Origin: Ananas comosus
Lineage: Eukaryota > Streptophyta > Magnoliopsida > Poales > Bromeliaceae
Length of the DNA stretch: 64,000 nucleotides
NCBI RefSeq assembly: GCF_001540865.1
Contig: NC_033621.1
Span: 4,563,604 to 4,627,603 of the forward strand
Direction: 5' to 3'
Shown piece by piece: positions 12,083 to 24,259 of this stretch (within the stretch, counting starts at the first letter, position 1; every line of letters starts with the position of its first letter). A program made the position numbers and the translations under genes. Under the pieces are notes generated by a model. It was not told where the DNA came from and searched no databases. It worked only from the letters and a program-made list of their open reading frames with translations.

Positions 12083-12442
12083 CTTATGGACTATCTTAAT
12101 CTCTTATTTGCTTATTTATTTATTTATTTTAAGTCATAATATAGTTTGCTTTTTTTTTACTTAATTAATTTAATTTTGTAGCTCTTTATTCTTATGTTCT
12201 TAAGAAATATGAGTAGTTATGCTAATAGCATAAATTTTGAGAAAAAAAAAATTTAATTTAATAGGCGAATTTTTTATCCCGAATTTTTAATTGGTGAACG
12301 TAAAATATCCATATAAATCATGTATCCGAATAATTGGCGAATCTGTTTTTTAGCCGTATTTTTCAACGAATTTAAAAATTAGAAGACGAATTTTATTCGA
12401 ATTATTTCCGTACCGAATTTTTGCCAAATCCGAATTAACTAA
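11777..12442. mobile_element. TIR element of unknown superfamily
   Basis: The 12-bp inverted repeat TTAGTTAATTCG starts at 11777 and its inverse ends at 12442. Inner copies of GAATTATTCG-type words also mirror each other. A GC-rich CGCTCGCCGCTCG stretch (about 11940-12028) and a poly-A run (about 12047-12079) lie in the middle. No target duplication or coding sequence was seen. Confidence 0.6.
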
Positions 12443-13040
12443 CTGTGGTCCATCCTACCAAAATACTCATAGTCGGCTAAGTTGCAGTCTTTTCTATCAT
12501 CGAGAATTGGGGGAATGTTTTTATGACCTGATAATAAGGTTAGAAAACAAAGTGCAGTTTTTATATAAAAATCTAAAAATCCCAAATGATGCAAATCCAT
12601 CTAAGTTGGAATAGCACGGCATACGATACACTTTTTTTTTATTTTTTTGAGCCGGTAATATTGTCAAATTACAAACATATCGATCTAAATCCAACATTGC
12701 CTCAAGAAATGGTAATAGTTGAATATGAATGCCGAAGCCACCCCTAACGGAGAACTGTTGTGCCAGTCAGAACGATTTGGCATAATCGATAAGCCCATGT
12801 TGGTTGTATCTTTCATGCTGATAAATTCGTGTCCTCTATACCTAATGTACAAGATATGTCGAATGACATTTTGACAGATATCATGTCAATGATACAACAA
12901 TCTTGTTCTCAACTTGAATTGAAACTTCAACTAGCATTCATAGAAATGCTAGCTGCAGTGTACAAAAGTTATCGATTTTTCGGTCTTTCCACTAATCCAC
13001 CGCACTTCGAGTTCTGCGTTTGTTGCGGCTAGCACCAGCC
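12443..13040. other. Intergenic DNA, no gene supported
   Basis: A 67-codon open frame at 12829-13032 begins at GTG, has no recognisable domain and no good gene context, so I do not call it. Otherwise nothing was recognised. Confidence 0.5.
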
Positions 13041-13625
13041 TGTTGTCACGGACAAAATATTTTCTGCTGGCTTCTCCTTGACAGTGGCCCAACTTCGCTA
13101 GCGGAGCGGGTCGTTAAAGTGACCCGAACCCAACCCACTATGGAGAGATGAGGGGTTTTGTAACTTCTCCCATCAATGATGGAAATTCAAGGGTTATGAA
13201 ACTCCATGGGGTGACTCTTAGGCTTTTGGCTCATTATGAGGGTGAGTTAATGTGTCTCATAATGAGAGAGTTAGTATGTGTCTAGATTCATTACATCTAG
13301 GAGCTTATAAGTAGTGGGGTTTGGTTAAGGTCAAAACACACAAGAGAGAGTGTGTATGTGTGGATTGTAATTCTCATTTCTAAGTAGTGTATTACTTAGT
13401 TTTTTGAGAGAACCTCTGTCTCTTTCTCTTTGTCATTTTCTTTGCATACTTAATCGTAGGGCGCGAAGGTCCAGGCTAACAATAGGGGCGAAGGTTTGCC
13501 CATCTTCGAGCAGGAAGGCGGGCGCCGCACGGACTTTACGAACAGAACCGCTAAGGTCGCGACACTGTGCTGCTTATCGAGATCCCTCTCGTGTCCAATA
13601 AGATCATACCATTCGTATCAATGCG
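13041..13625 (+). mobile_element. LTR-like remnant with degenerate primer-binding site
   Basis: The segment begins TGTTGTCACGGAC, a start seen in plant copia LTRs, and runs to about 13611 (CCA). It is followed by TTCGTATCAATGC, similar to the initiator-tRNA primer-binding site seen after copia LTRs. It contains a region like a TATA/start area (about 13310-13400). No coding domain follows and I found no target duplication. The assignment is tentative. Confidence 0.4.
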
Positions 13626-14660
13626 AAGCGTGCTGAAAAATACGTCGGCACATTCTGTGCCAATAGTACGACAATTCTCTCCCGCAACTTAAATGGAACT
13701 GCCGAATAGCACACAGAGCGGCGCACAGATATACACACACATGCACAGAGTGCATGTAAAAACATATTCGGGCAGCTGAGAGGGAAAGAGGTCGGCCGTT
13801 TTTTCTTGTCTTCCCACTCACCCGCCGCGTTTTACGCGATCGCATTCCCCGTCAGCCACCCCATCCCGCGCCGTCATTTCCTCCCACGCCTTCCCCCGCA
13901 CGAGCTCGTCCTCCGTGTAACGGTTACGTATCACGCCTCTAGTACATGTGGGCTCCACTTGTCAGTCTCACAACTTGTGATATGCAACCGTTACACCGAA
14001 GGATGCTCGCCCTCTCCGGCTGAGTTGCGTTCCCATTAATTTTTTGCTTTTTTGAATAATTTAATTTAAATATTTATAATTAAAGCAATTGTTACGCCGT
14101 GGCCTGCTGAGTGGACGAACCCACCACCGTCAAAAATTACTTTTTCAATTTTTTATATTTTTTTTTTAACCGTCAAAATCACTTTTTATTGTGCGAGATT
14201 ACCTGAAGCAAATTTTGAAATACACCCCTTAGTTTTTTTTTACTCTCTTCAAATTCCTTTTTTTTTTAAAATTAGCCATTAATCAACTCAGTATTATTCG
14301 GTAAAAAGTAAATAATTAAGAAAAAAAAGTTAATTTGAAAATAGCGTGTAGTTGAGGGGCTTTATCATACAAATTTTTCATGTTTCTTTTCATCTACCGG
14401 AGTCGGGTTCGGATCAGAAGCTCCAAAACGATCCACGTGGAGAGGGTCAGTTTCGACCGTCCGATTCGTGTCTCGTGACGGGTCGATCCAAATCCCCGGG
14501 CCCACGCTTGTCGACCCGTAAATCCTACGTGTCGGATCGCCATAAGATTGCACAAGAGCCTCGGCCGTTTCCCTGATGGCATTTTCGCAATTAGAGTCCG
14601 AATTTCGGGCATTTCGTAAATTTCGTGCTCAGTAACGAAACCCACCACCCACGCTCTCGC
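13626..14660. other. Upstream region of the PMEI-domain gene
   Basis: This intergenic stretch contains a GC-rich block at about 13790-14030 and AT-rich runs at 14040-14350. No gene or intact transposon was recognised. Its last few hundred bases are the likely promoter region of the PMEI-domain gene. Confidence 0.5.
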
Positions 14661-14668
14661 TATTTAAA
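14661..14668 (+). promoter_or_regulatory. TATA-like box of the PMEI-domain gene
   Basis: TATTTAAA lies 44 bp upstream of the chosen ATG. It would place transcription start near 14690 and give a leader of about 20 nt. This argues against an in-frame start farther upstream (GTG at 14625), which lies before the TATA box. Confidence 0.6.
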
Positions 14669-14711
14669 CGCCCCGAGTACTCCAAATCCCCAAATTCCAA
14701 GGAAAGAGAAA

Positions 14712-15398
14712 ATGGCTTCGAGAACCCTCTTCTTCTCCTTCTTCGTCTTCGTCCTCCTCCTCCCCGAGTTCGAAGCATCGATTACGTCAGCCCTAGGCGA
14801 GGGGAGGAGGAGCTCGACGTCGTCGTCGTCGTCCTCGTCTCCGGCGCCGGGGCCGCGGAACTCGACGGCGTTCATCCGCGCGAGCTGCGGCGCGACGCTG
14901 TACCCGCGGCTCTGCTACGCGTCGCTCTCGACCTACGCGGACTCGGTCGCGGAGAGCCCCGTCGCGCTCGCGCGCCTCGCCTCGAACGTCACCGCCGCGC
15001 GCCTCCGCGCCCTCTCCGCCCGAGTCGCCGCCCTCCGCCGCCGCCGCGCCGCGCCGCCTCCTCGGGAGGCCGCGGCGCTGCGCGACTGCTGCGAGTCGGC
15101 GGGCGACGCCGCCGACCTCGCGCGCCGCGCCGGGGCGGAGCTCGCGCGTCTCGACGCCGGCGCGGCGGCGGCGGCGGCGGCGGGGTCGGGGGCGGCTTGG
15201 AGGGTCGCGAACGCGCAGACGTGGCTGAGCGCCGCGCTCACGAACGAGGACACTTGCGCGGACGGGTTCGACGCGGTGGCGCCGGGCCCCGGCTCGGCGA
15301 AGGGCGAGGTGCTCGCGCGCGTGCGCAGGGTCAAGCAGTACACCAGCAACGCCCTCGCCCTCGTCAACACCCTCGTCGCCGCCACCCACGGCCCCTGA
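14712..15398 (+). CDS. Invertase/pectin methylesterase inhibitor (PMEI) domain protein
   Basis: Single-exon gene of 228 residues. Family members are secreted and inhibit pectin methylesterases or invertases in the cell wall, which modulates pectin stiffness or sucrose cleavage; which enzyme this one targets cannot be told from sequence. Residues 1-22 form a hydrophobic signal peptide and 33-45 a Ser/Pro-rich linker. The PMEI four-helix domain spans about 54-222. The family cysteines are visible: C59 and C68 (CGATLYPRLC), C126/C127 in the DCCES motif and C182 in the NEDTCADGF motif. The doubled C126-C127 adds one cysteine to the usual four. An Ala run (150-157) and an Arg run (109-112) reflect very high GC, unlike the AT-rich flanks. 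ATG 14712 was chosen because it lies just after the TATA box and starts the signal peptide. The long open frames on the opposite strand are composition artefacts. Confidence 0.92.
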   Translation: MASRTLFFSFFVFVLLLPEFEASITSALGEGRRSSTSSSSSSSPAPGPRNSTAFIRASCGATLYPRLCYASLSTYADSVAESPVALARLASNVTAARLRALSARVAALRRRRAAPPPREAAALRDCCESAGDAADLARRAGAELARLDAGAAAAAAAGSGAAWRVANAQTWLSAALTNEDTCADGFDAVAPGPGSAKGEVLARVRRVKQYTSNALALVNTLVAATHGP

Positions 15399-16150
15399 GA
15401 TCGCATCGCATCGCATCCCATCCATCCTTCCATCGCTCTCCCCCGTCTGATCTTATCTCAACGGTTCGATCGCCCTTATACATTCCGTAATAATTAATGC
15501 TAATTAAGGTAGTGTTGTTGATACGAAAATCGATATTCGATAGTGAGTGTATGGATAGGGGAAATGTTTCTCTTTTCCCATGTTATATATATATATCTGA
15601 TGTAAGAGCTCTTTAAACAACTCGTCTTGTAGCTTTTTTTTTTTTTTTTTTTTTAATCTTCTTTTTTCTTATATATTTACTCTTTTTCTATAGATAAAAA
15701 AGCAAGCACTCAGAATTTATATACATATATATACGTAGAGCTCACGATTATAAACGATTTGTACGGCAAAAAATTTTGCCTATTAAACTGTACACAATTC
15801 GAATCCCGCAATTACCGCCGTTGAACTTTAGTACTTTGATTGTTATGTTAGATTTTGTTATGTGGTGCTATTTCATGGCGTTTGTTTCAACATTATTGCA
15901 TAGATGCATGTACGACATGAATTTATTGAGATCGAGGTTTTTTATCATAGTATTTTTTAGGGTTTTAGGGATAATTGGTCGCAACTTTTAGAATTACACT
16001 TTTTCGATCCTAGGTTAATTTATTATTTTTCAAAATTATTTTGTTTTATTTTTAGTCAATTTAGAAAAGAGAAGGTGGATCAACCTAAGAATAAGAAGAT
16101 AAGAGATCGAATTCGGTTCAACACTAGGACTAGAATGTTCTTTATGTAAC
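15399..16150. other. Downstream region of PMEI gene, no second gene
   Basis: Probable 3' untranslated region followed by AT-rich DNA. A poly-T run lies at about 15634-15654. No other gene or intact element was recognised. Confidence 0.5.
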
Positions 16151-16153
16151 ATT

Positions 16154-16868
16154 AGGCTGCGTTTGGTTTGGTTCGGTTATAACTAAAAATTGCTTATCCA
16201 GGTACAGGTAAAATTTAAGATATAAACAGGAATTAGATCAATTTTGCGTTTGGATGAAAATTATATTATTTCTAGGAATAAGGTAAGTAATTGGATGGTT
16301 AGGAACAAAAAGAATAAAAGTTATAATTTTAAATTAAAATTATTTTATCTAATTAATTAACATCAAAATATTACTTTAAAAATAAATTAATATTAATAAT
16401 TATAAATAATAAATTATTTAAATAATAATAAATTATAAATAAATATAGATTATAAATTATAAATTAATTAATAAAAAATTAATTAGATAATAAATTATAA
16501 ATAAAAAATTATTAATAATTATAAATTTTAAATTATAAATTAATTAATAATTAATTAATTAATTATAAAATAATAAACTAATTATTTATTTATTTTATTA
16601 TTTAAGTAATAAATAATGATTTAAATATATTAATTAAATTAATTAATTATTTAATATCATAATTAAAATTATTTTTAGACTTTAATTAATCTTGTTCTCA
16701 CTTGAAAACAAACTTGTTTTAGAAAAAAGATGGAACGGCAGTTCCAGTCTTATACCGGTTTATTCCAGAAATTCGAAAACTACTGTTCTCAAGTACTAAA
16801 CGGATCGTTTGGAAACAAAGGGAGGAACAAGGACTTATTCCCCCTTTGTTCTCCAATCAAACGCTACC
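16154..16868. mobile_element. Probable Harbinger-like TIR element
   Basis: The left end GGCTGCGTTTGGTTTGG is mirrored imperfectly at the right by the inverse of GGTAGCGTTTGATTGG. The interior is built from TAATTAATTATAAATAA words and encodes nothing. The target duplication is not preserved. Confidence 0.5.
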
Positions 16869-19107
16869 AAATAGAACCGGAGAGGTGGGCCCACTTTCAA
16901 GAATAAAGATGGTATGTTCCGTGTACAAATTATTTAGGATTAATAGATAACTATATATTATAATTATAAATAACTTTATTTTTTGATACATTTAATTATA
17001 AAAAATTGACAACAAATACTATTAATTATAGAAAAGTAGTGAGGCCTCGGTATGCAGTTATTCTTAAGAAACTATCATCTGTAATATGTCCAACGTGTAC
17101 AAGCTTTGGCTGGTTACTTAAACTCAAGTCTCTGAATCATGCGGAAAACGACTGTGTCACATTTATACCATATCATAAATAATTAGTCCATCACCTTTTT
17201 TTTTTTTAAGAGAAAAGCATAATAAAATTTTTTTTAATAACCATAATGGAATGGGTCCAAAAGAAATAATATAATTGGTTTTGAAAACACCATATTAGGA
17301 ATATAGCCGTACATTCTTGTTAAGAGCCAAACGTCCGGATCCTTGATCTAATCAAAAATCTCTCTCGAAAAGCATGCAGGAATGCGGAACGGTTGTGAAT
17401 AGTGATTCTCGAAGTTTGCGTCATTCGACTGGATCAAGCGATTCGGCTGATGAGGGATCGGATCAGCCGAGTTCGAAAATCTTTACTGTAGATTCAATTC
17501 GGCTGGATAAACCGAATTGATAAAATGCACAGAGTTTTGGGTTGGCTGATGAGCAAAATAGATGGAATACACAGTGACTGATCGGCTGAAAGAGCCAAAT
17601 GCCTTTATATATATATTAAAATGAAGTTGGGAATTCATACAAAACAGAGTGTGCCCGAAGGACATACAGACTCTGAAAATCTAGATTACAACAGAGTTTG
17701 CCCGTGGGGCATACAAACTTCAGATATCTAACTTAAAAACTACTTCTAGAAAAGACGGTAAATGCGGATAAAAAAGATTACATGTAGACTACTCCTAAAA
17801 AAGCGATAAATGTAGGAAAGAAAAGTATTGAAAATGCGGTGGTCTTCTCATTCAGGGGAGAGAAAGAACCCTACTACAGGCTTCAAAGTTACTACTTGTA
17901 ATATCTTATCAGCCATATTATTGGTTGGTTATAGTAGTAGAGAAAGTGATGTAGCCATGATCATGAAAGTTACGCCACATTTCTTATGAAAGTTACGCCC
18001 CACTTCTCAAACATTCCCGCCTAAACGCTCTTGACCTTCAGGCGTCTTATTGCCGACTCCTGATGTACCACGTGTCTTTATTTTTTTGACTCATACGTGG
18101 ATTAGGTCGGCACGTTAATTTTTTGGTATCAACAATCCTAGAATTTTTTTTTTGTAAATTAGGGCCCTTGTAGGGCATTAATTTTGGGGTTAATTACACC
18201 ATTTTCCCCCAACCTCTGTTCAATGTTTAAATATTTTGCGATAATTATTCACGCAGTGGTCCAGTGGAAGTCAATCTTAAAGTTAGGCTCAATTACACTT
18301 TTGTTCCCCAAACTTTCAAGAGAGTGATATTATAGTCCTCCCTTTAAGTTGTTTAAATTTTTTGTTCAAACTTTTTAGATTGTTGTAATCAAGCTCATGA
18401 TCGTATTAAGTTGATTAAATAGTAATGTATTGCAAATGCCATAGTGATGTGATAATGCAATGATTAACAATATGACAAATGACTAAATACAACATTATTG
18501 TTATAGAACATCATTGTTATACAACCATATATCAGCATTTAGTCAATTAATTTAGACTATGAGACTAAACTGTAATAATTCAAAAATTCAAAAAAAAAAT
18601 TCTATGGAAGTTTGAGAACCATAATATCACTTGCATCATAGTTTGAAAAGCAGAAGTATGATTTGTTCTTAAATTTACAGGGAAAGAATAATTTTTGGCT
18701 TGCATTTTCACGACAATGTTAGACACTTTTTTAGGGCGCAAAATTCAAGTACGAACTGTGAAGGTCTCACTTCTCAGGATCCAAGAAGAGTTTTGTGTTG
18801 TTGAGACAGTTTCCACTGATTTTTTTTTTTTTTCCCCTCTCCAGTTGATGATGTGAAAAGTATTATGTGTGGCCTACTAACCTCAGAAGATGTTAGCTAG
18901 GCAAATTTATTTGGTTTTATGCATTTCAAACTACAACTTTGGATTAAAACACAGGCATGTTCAAGAAGTTTGTTTATTTCGCTGTAATTGCAATCAAAAT
19001 TAGACTTGTTGAAAAAGGCTCCACTTCGATCTATATCCAAATTGAATAAAGTTGTAAATTTGGGAGAGTAATCTCACCTGCCTAGTCATCTGCTAAAGAA
19101 AAAGAGG
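16869..19107. other. Intergenic DNA with LTR-like and MITE remnants
   Basis: No gene. About 17340-18140 has moderate GC with TTATATATATT (about 17605), and its right edge reads TGTTGATACC on the - strand. This could be a degraded LTR, but no second copy is in the window. About 18290-18660 has words (CAATTACACTTTTGTTCCCC, TTGTTGTAATCAAGCTCATG) shared with segments at 20390-20680, 42620-42960 and 54485-55300. It therefore belongs to that MITE family. Confidence 0.4.
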
Positions 19108-19108
19108 T

Positions 19109-19439
19109 AAACTTCATATACCACCCCCGTGTATGCACTTTCTCACTTTAGTATCTTGTGGTTTAAAGTGCAGCAAGTTAGTATTCTATGGTTTCATTTT
19201 TATCTTGTCATCAGCTTTCCCGTTAATATTTCATTAAATTGTATGCAAAAAATTTCAAATACTCCACCTAGATTTATCGAATATTCACTTTAGTATCTTT
19301 TAGTTTTAACTTTTTTATTGATTTGACGAAAAAAATTAGTAGATTCTGTAATAAAAAGATAAAACTAAAACATAGGATACTAAATTGATACATTTAAAAG
19401 TTAGAAAGTGTGAAACCACAGGAGTGGTATTTAAAGTTT
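19109..19439. mobile_element. MITE, family with ACTTCAAATACCACC ends
   Basis: The left end AAACTTCATATACCACCCCC is mirrored by ...GGAGTGGTATTTAAAGTTT at the right. A second copy with the same ends lies at 41002-41318. No coding capacity. Confidence 0.7.
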
Positions 19440-19542
19440 TTCCAAAAAAAAAGCTTTTTCCTCTTGATCACTCGTATAGAAAACATGAAGAGTAAATGCA
19501 GCATTCAATTACAACCGGTCAAGTAAATGTTATTTTGTTTAT

Positions 19543-19924
19543 GGATTAATTTCATACATATTTCTGCAAACATAGTAAATGACAAATATATCTCTACAAA
19601 TATATTTTTCTGGTTTGTTATCGTTAGTGAACCGTTTATATTTTCAATTTTGGCATCACAAATATATCCTTCCAAAAGCTATACTAGTATAATATAAAAG
19701 GGTAAAAATATTAAAAACTGATTAGGGTTAAACCAGAGGAACATATTTGTAGGGATATATTTGTTATTTAATCTATGGTTAACTAACTTTTTTCTAACGA
19801 ATTCTAACGGCAGAGACATATTTGAAAATATCAGGACTTTTGTAGGAACAATATATGAAAGTTGAATTTTGTAGAGATATATTTATTATTCACTATATTT
19901 GTAAGGACATGCATGAAATTAACC
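19543..19924. mobile_element. MITE, family with GGTTAATTTCATACA ends
   Basis: Inverted ends of about 50 bp: GGATTAATTTCATACA at the left and the inverse of GGTTAATTTCATGCA at the right. The inner words CAAATATATCTCTAC are mirrored too. Related copies lie at 54732, 62051 and 62509. Confidence 0.7.
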
Positions 19925-20679
19925 TTTTTTTTTTATTGTAACACTCTAATTACAAACTATCAAGCTAGTTAACTGTAAATGTAACTACTACTTGTCCAAT
20001 TGCATGTACATCTCGTTACGTTCTATTTGCAGCCAACGGTTGTACTCTAAAAAGAAACTTAAGCTGTTGGAGAACAGTGTTTATATATTTTTATATTTAA
20101 TACTCTCCCTCGCATTTGGGTCGAGACTTTTCGCTAGACTCATGATGTAAACTTGAATTAAATAGAAGAAAAATTAATAATGTTAGGATCCTGACGTGAC
20201 TCGAACTCTGAACCTTTTGATACCATGTAAAATAAACATTGTTTTCTATAAACTTAGACTGTTAGAGAATGGTATTTATATTATTTTATATTTAACACAG
20301 CTATATTTAGCTTAATGGCCTCTAAAATGGTTAATTAGAAACAACCATCAACCCTTATGGTAGCGATAATCATCAAGACATTTTGCTTCTCAAATATTAA
20401 TTTATTATAATTCTTTATTTAGATTTTTCAAATTATTGCAATTAAGCCTCATAATCAGTTTAGTTGACCAAATATTGATCTATTGGTAATATAAAAGTGG
20501 TATAGTAGTATTATCTTTGATAACATGATAATGACTAAAATATCACACCACTTGCACATCAACGACGTATTAAAATTTCGTCAACTAAATTGAGCTGTGG
20601 GACTTGACTATAGTATGCTATAAAGTCCGAGTCAAAATTTACAATAAATTAAAATTTGACAACTAAAGTGTTATGAACC

Positions 20680-23561
20680 TTAGGGTGCGTTTGGTTCGCA
20701 CTATCTTTTTAAGATTTCTAGTAATTCAATAGGAATAAAAAAAATGACAGTATTTGGCTAAACGCACTAAGTAATTTAGTTGGTAATATTGGATTTACTT
20801 GGGAATGAGATTCCTCCCAAAGTACTAATCTCATTCCTTTGAGGGATGGTGGGTATCCTTATACTAATGGATTGGGATAATTATAATATGCTAATCTCTT
20901 TCTTTCTTCCTACCCGCCGGCTAGTTAGTATTATTTTTCTTTACACTCCAACCTCATCTCTCTCTAAACTTATCTTTTTCTCTCCAAACTTCAACTTTTT
21001 TTCTCTCTCTAAACTAAGCTCTCTTCCCCTCTTTTTCTAAAATCTCAACTCTCTCCCTCTAATCTCGACTCTATTTCTCTTCCTATTTCTTCAATTATGT
21101 TATCTCTCTCTAACCCATGTTCTCTCTCTTTTTTTTCTAAAAAAATTGTTGAAATTTTTTTTAGCATTATCTAAAATTAATTAAAGAAATAAATAAATTA
21201 ATTGTATTTTTTTTTGTAATCTTAAATAACATAACTAAATAATATGACTGTACGAACCAAACACAGGAATGCCACATTCTTAATAATAGTGTGAGATCTC
21301 TGGTGTTCAGCAGTAAAGGCTTGTCGACAGCTCTGGAGAGTGTCGGGACAAGTCTGAGTGGCGTTGGCGCGAAATAGACGCAAAATAGACTCTGTGCGAC
21401 GCGAGAGCAGCATTTAGCAACAAAATCTGCAAATAGCTGATTTTTTACTTGCTGTACCAGTACAGCCATCATGGTGTACCGGTACACTGCACAGGCTACG
21501 CGCAAACTGCTCTTGGGTTGGCTTCTTGTATCGGTACGCCAGGGTAGGTAGGAGGTTTTTTTGGTCTTTTTCCACCTCGTTCGTGGCACCCTTTCCCTCT
21601 CTCTCTATTTAGGCTTGTGTAGAGCTGAGAGAGAGAGAGTTTTCACTGTCCCTCTTCTCCTCTCTCTCTAGCTTGGACCGTGGGCGAGGAGGAGCTCGGG
21701 TGGAGTTCGTTTGTCGTCGACGTCGCGCCGCGGTGCCATTTGAGTGTGTTTTCTTCGTCGTGGTGCTGCGAGGAGGCAGGGTGAGCGTGGTTTTCGCCGT
21801 CCTCGACGTTGGGCAGATTCCTGAGATGTTTTCGAGGTAAGTGATCCATCGAAATCACTTCAATTACTTCAAGCTCCATCAATTTCGGACTAGGATGCTG
21901 TTTCGCAGATTTCCGCGTCGACCGTAGGCGTTTCGGCTCGTACGCGACGTAGGAGAGTCAGATTGCGATGAAACTTGGTTCGTTGGATTCAGGACTTCGA
22001 GACGAAGCCCAAGATTGCAGGATTTGGTGAAGGTTAGCTTGGTCGAACCTTTATTTTACTCTGCTGTTGCTATACGTGGACAAAATTGATGGATTTTGAT
22101 TGTAGAGCTTGGAGTTAGCTCGATTTCTGGATTTGGAGGACTTCGGTTGATCCAGCAGGTTGTTCCGCAGCTGAGGGGGTTTTTTGCTGCCAGGGATTAG
22201 CTCTCGAGGTGGGTTTTCATCGGGTTTACTTCTAAGTAAAGATTAGTAATCATGTATAGTTTCCGATTGTTTATACTTCGTACTCGCTTAAATTCATTGA
22301 GTAGCATATTGGCTGAAATCTGAATTTGAAGCATGTGTGGAATCTAGTTACACTATACATGTTGGACATGGAAATTTAATTAGAAGAAAACCAGCGATTT
22401 GGACCTGTCACCTGTTTACACTATCTGATTTAGCTCTAGGAGCCGTTGAAATTTTGTATCGTCGCAGTATCGAGGCGACAGGTACCCCAGGTAGTTTAGC
22501 TTTCAATTACGCTCGTGCTGGGATACCGAGTGTATTTTTACAGTAGCGTTTAGGCTGTTCCGGACTGTTGGGTGCCGTCGGGGTTGACGGTGGACCCATA
22601 TCGCCATTTTGGCGTCGGATTGTGCCGAAGGCACGTGACTGTTGGTTGTTAGACCAGTTAGTGTCGGTTACTTGGACTTTGGCTTGAAAGAGCCTGATTT
22701 AGCTCGACACAGATACGCTGCATACTCGGTTGGGTAGCTCCCACGAGTGCCACTCCGGAGACGGGCGCTGTGCTTTCGCGTTGGTGTCGTGCATACCGAT
22801 TACACTTGCTCTCCACGGACTGGTTAGTGTGGAGGTAGTTGGATAGTCTCAACTGGGCGGGACGGGTGTGTTCACAGTCCCTGGGGCGGGTATGTTTACA
22901 GTCCCTAAAGAGATTGGGTCAGAATTGACATTTCTACAGTAGGTTAGCTTAGAGCATGATAGTGTAATAAATGGTAGCTGTAGATTTTATTCCGGCATTT
23001 ATTATTACCTTTGCTCCCTTCTGTAGACTTAGTGGGTGGACCGATAATGTTGAGGGCGGTACCCACTGAGGACTACTTGTTTTACAGTAGTTCTCACGCC
23101 CTATTGTTATCCCGTTTTTGTAGAGCCATCGTCTTCGGCTGCTGCTGTTGCTGATAAGGATCGAGGCAAGGGCGTCGCGAGTTAGAGCCCTACCCGACGA
23201 GCCAAGCTAGAGGTGCCCCTACAGCAGGTAGTTGTTTTGTTGGAGTTTATGTACATACTTATATTTAACTCGCTAGTGCGAGTAGTCTTGTACTTTGGAT
23301 TTTGGCGTATGTATATGGAACTCGGTTTGTTTTATTTCTGGTTCTTCTAGCAGCTCTATACTACTGTTGTAGTATTGTATGATTTACAGGTACAGCTATC
23401 GCTTCGTATACAGGAAAAATTTCTTTGTATACGGTGTATTTTTCGGCGTGTCCGGAGAACGTGTAATCCGGGGCGTGACAAATAGGATGAATAGGAATAA
23501 GATTTTTGGACATCTTTTTTTTCCTGGTAATTTTTCATAGTGCGAACCAAACGCGCCCTTA
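20680..23561. mobile_element. Harbinger-like MITE (TTA TSD) interrupted by a solo LTR
   Basis: Terminal repeats GGGTGCGTTTGGTTCGCAC (from 20683) and the inverse of GGGCGCGTTTGGTTCGCAC (to 23558) are almost identical. TTA flanks both sides (20680-20682, 23559-23561). Without the inserted LTR and its duplicated 5 bp the element is about 680 bp. It contains CT-rich stretches and no transposase. Confidence 0.9.
21285..23485 (+). mobile_element. Solo LTR of the gypsy family with perfect 5-bp TSD
   Basis: The LTR 21290-23480 (2191 bp) begins TGTGAGATCTCTGGTG and ends CGGGGCGTGACA. It is bounded by AATAG on both sides (21285-21289 and 23481-23485). It matches the LTR at 33306-35525 in inverse orientation throughout, including the GTACCGGTAC palindrome (about 21477) and the CT-rich start region (about 21590-21670). 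No internal domain remains. Confidence 0.95.
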
Positions 23562-23856
23562 TAGTTTAATAAGGATCAAAACTGTAATTTAGCCTAGTAT
23601 GAATTCTTATGGAGCCTTAGCGTGGAGAAATTCTACACTGTCACACTTGTACCACGTCATCAATAACAAGTAAATCACATTTCTTCTTTTCAAACAAAAG
23701 CATAATAAAAATATTTTTTTATAATCATGATGGGACATATATCTCTAAAAGGAGATATTTGGTTGATTTGTTATGCTACGTCACCAATATACCCGTTGCA
23801 TTCTAGAATTTTTACTTAGCCTGAGGGCCTAAGTTCCCGTTTAGTATTGATGGTTA

Positions 23857-23882
23857 CTAGTGTAATGACCCGCGCTTCGCGG
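23857..23882 (-). mobile_element. Helitron-like 3' terminus
   Basis: On the - strand the perfect hairpin CCGCG-AAG-CGCGG (23870-23882) is followed by GTCATTACA and CTAG, then T. This is the Helitron 3' signature. The 5' end was not located. Confidence 0.5.
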
Positions 23883-24169
23883 CGGGAGGTCTTAATATTG
23901 AGAGCTAATAATATGACTGTAATTATATTTATTTATTACAAAACATACAGATATATATAACATTCACATTATGTAAGATAACTAAATATATACTATAGAT
24001 TATCTAATATGATGTAATGTCTTTGATAATGCAAATATAATTGATAAAACAGTTCTTAAATCATTATGGCCTATCGGTTCCACTTGATTTCTTGCGGGTG
24101 TTAACTTTGCTTGTTCCTTCTCCAGTTTTCGAACTGCGTAAGTATGAACAATATTTCACATATATATAT

Positions 24170-24231
24170 NNNNNNNNNNNNNNNNNNNNNNNNNNNNNNN
24201 NNNNNNNNNNNNNNNNNNNNNNNNNNNNNNN
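24170..24231. other. Assembly gap (62 N)
   Basis: A run of N inside a (TA)n microsatellite; the true repeat length is unknown. Confidence 1.
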
Positions 24232-24259
24232 ATATATATATATATATATATAGAGAGTC

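Larger units (their letters stand above)
20377..23605. mobile_element. Old dispersed repeat hosting a nested insertion
   Basis: The outer sequence (about 20377-20682 and 23562-23605) ends at the right with the inverse of GGCTAAATTACAGTTTTGAT. Its interior words match the MITE family at 18290 and 42620. It is interrupted at TTA by the Harbinger-like element 20683-23558. The left end is not clear. Confidence 0.5.

Noticed and set aside
12829..13032. 67-codon open frame
   Set aside because: GTG start, no recognisable domain, no gene context.
14625..14711. Upstream in-frame extension of the PMEI gene
   Set aside because: It starts at GTG and lies across the TATA box; the ATG at 14712 begins a proper signal peptide.
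14793..15433. Long open frames on the - strand opposite the PMEI gene (up to 210 codons)
   Set aside because: Arg/Ala-rich translations caused by very high GC; no domain, no promoter, and fully explained by the + strand gene.
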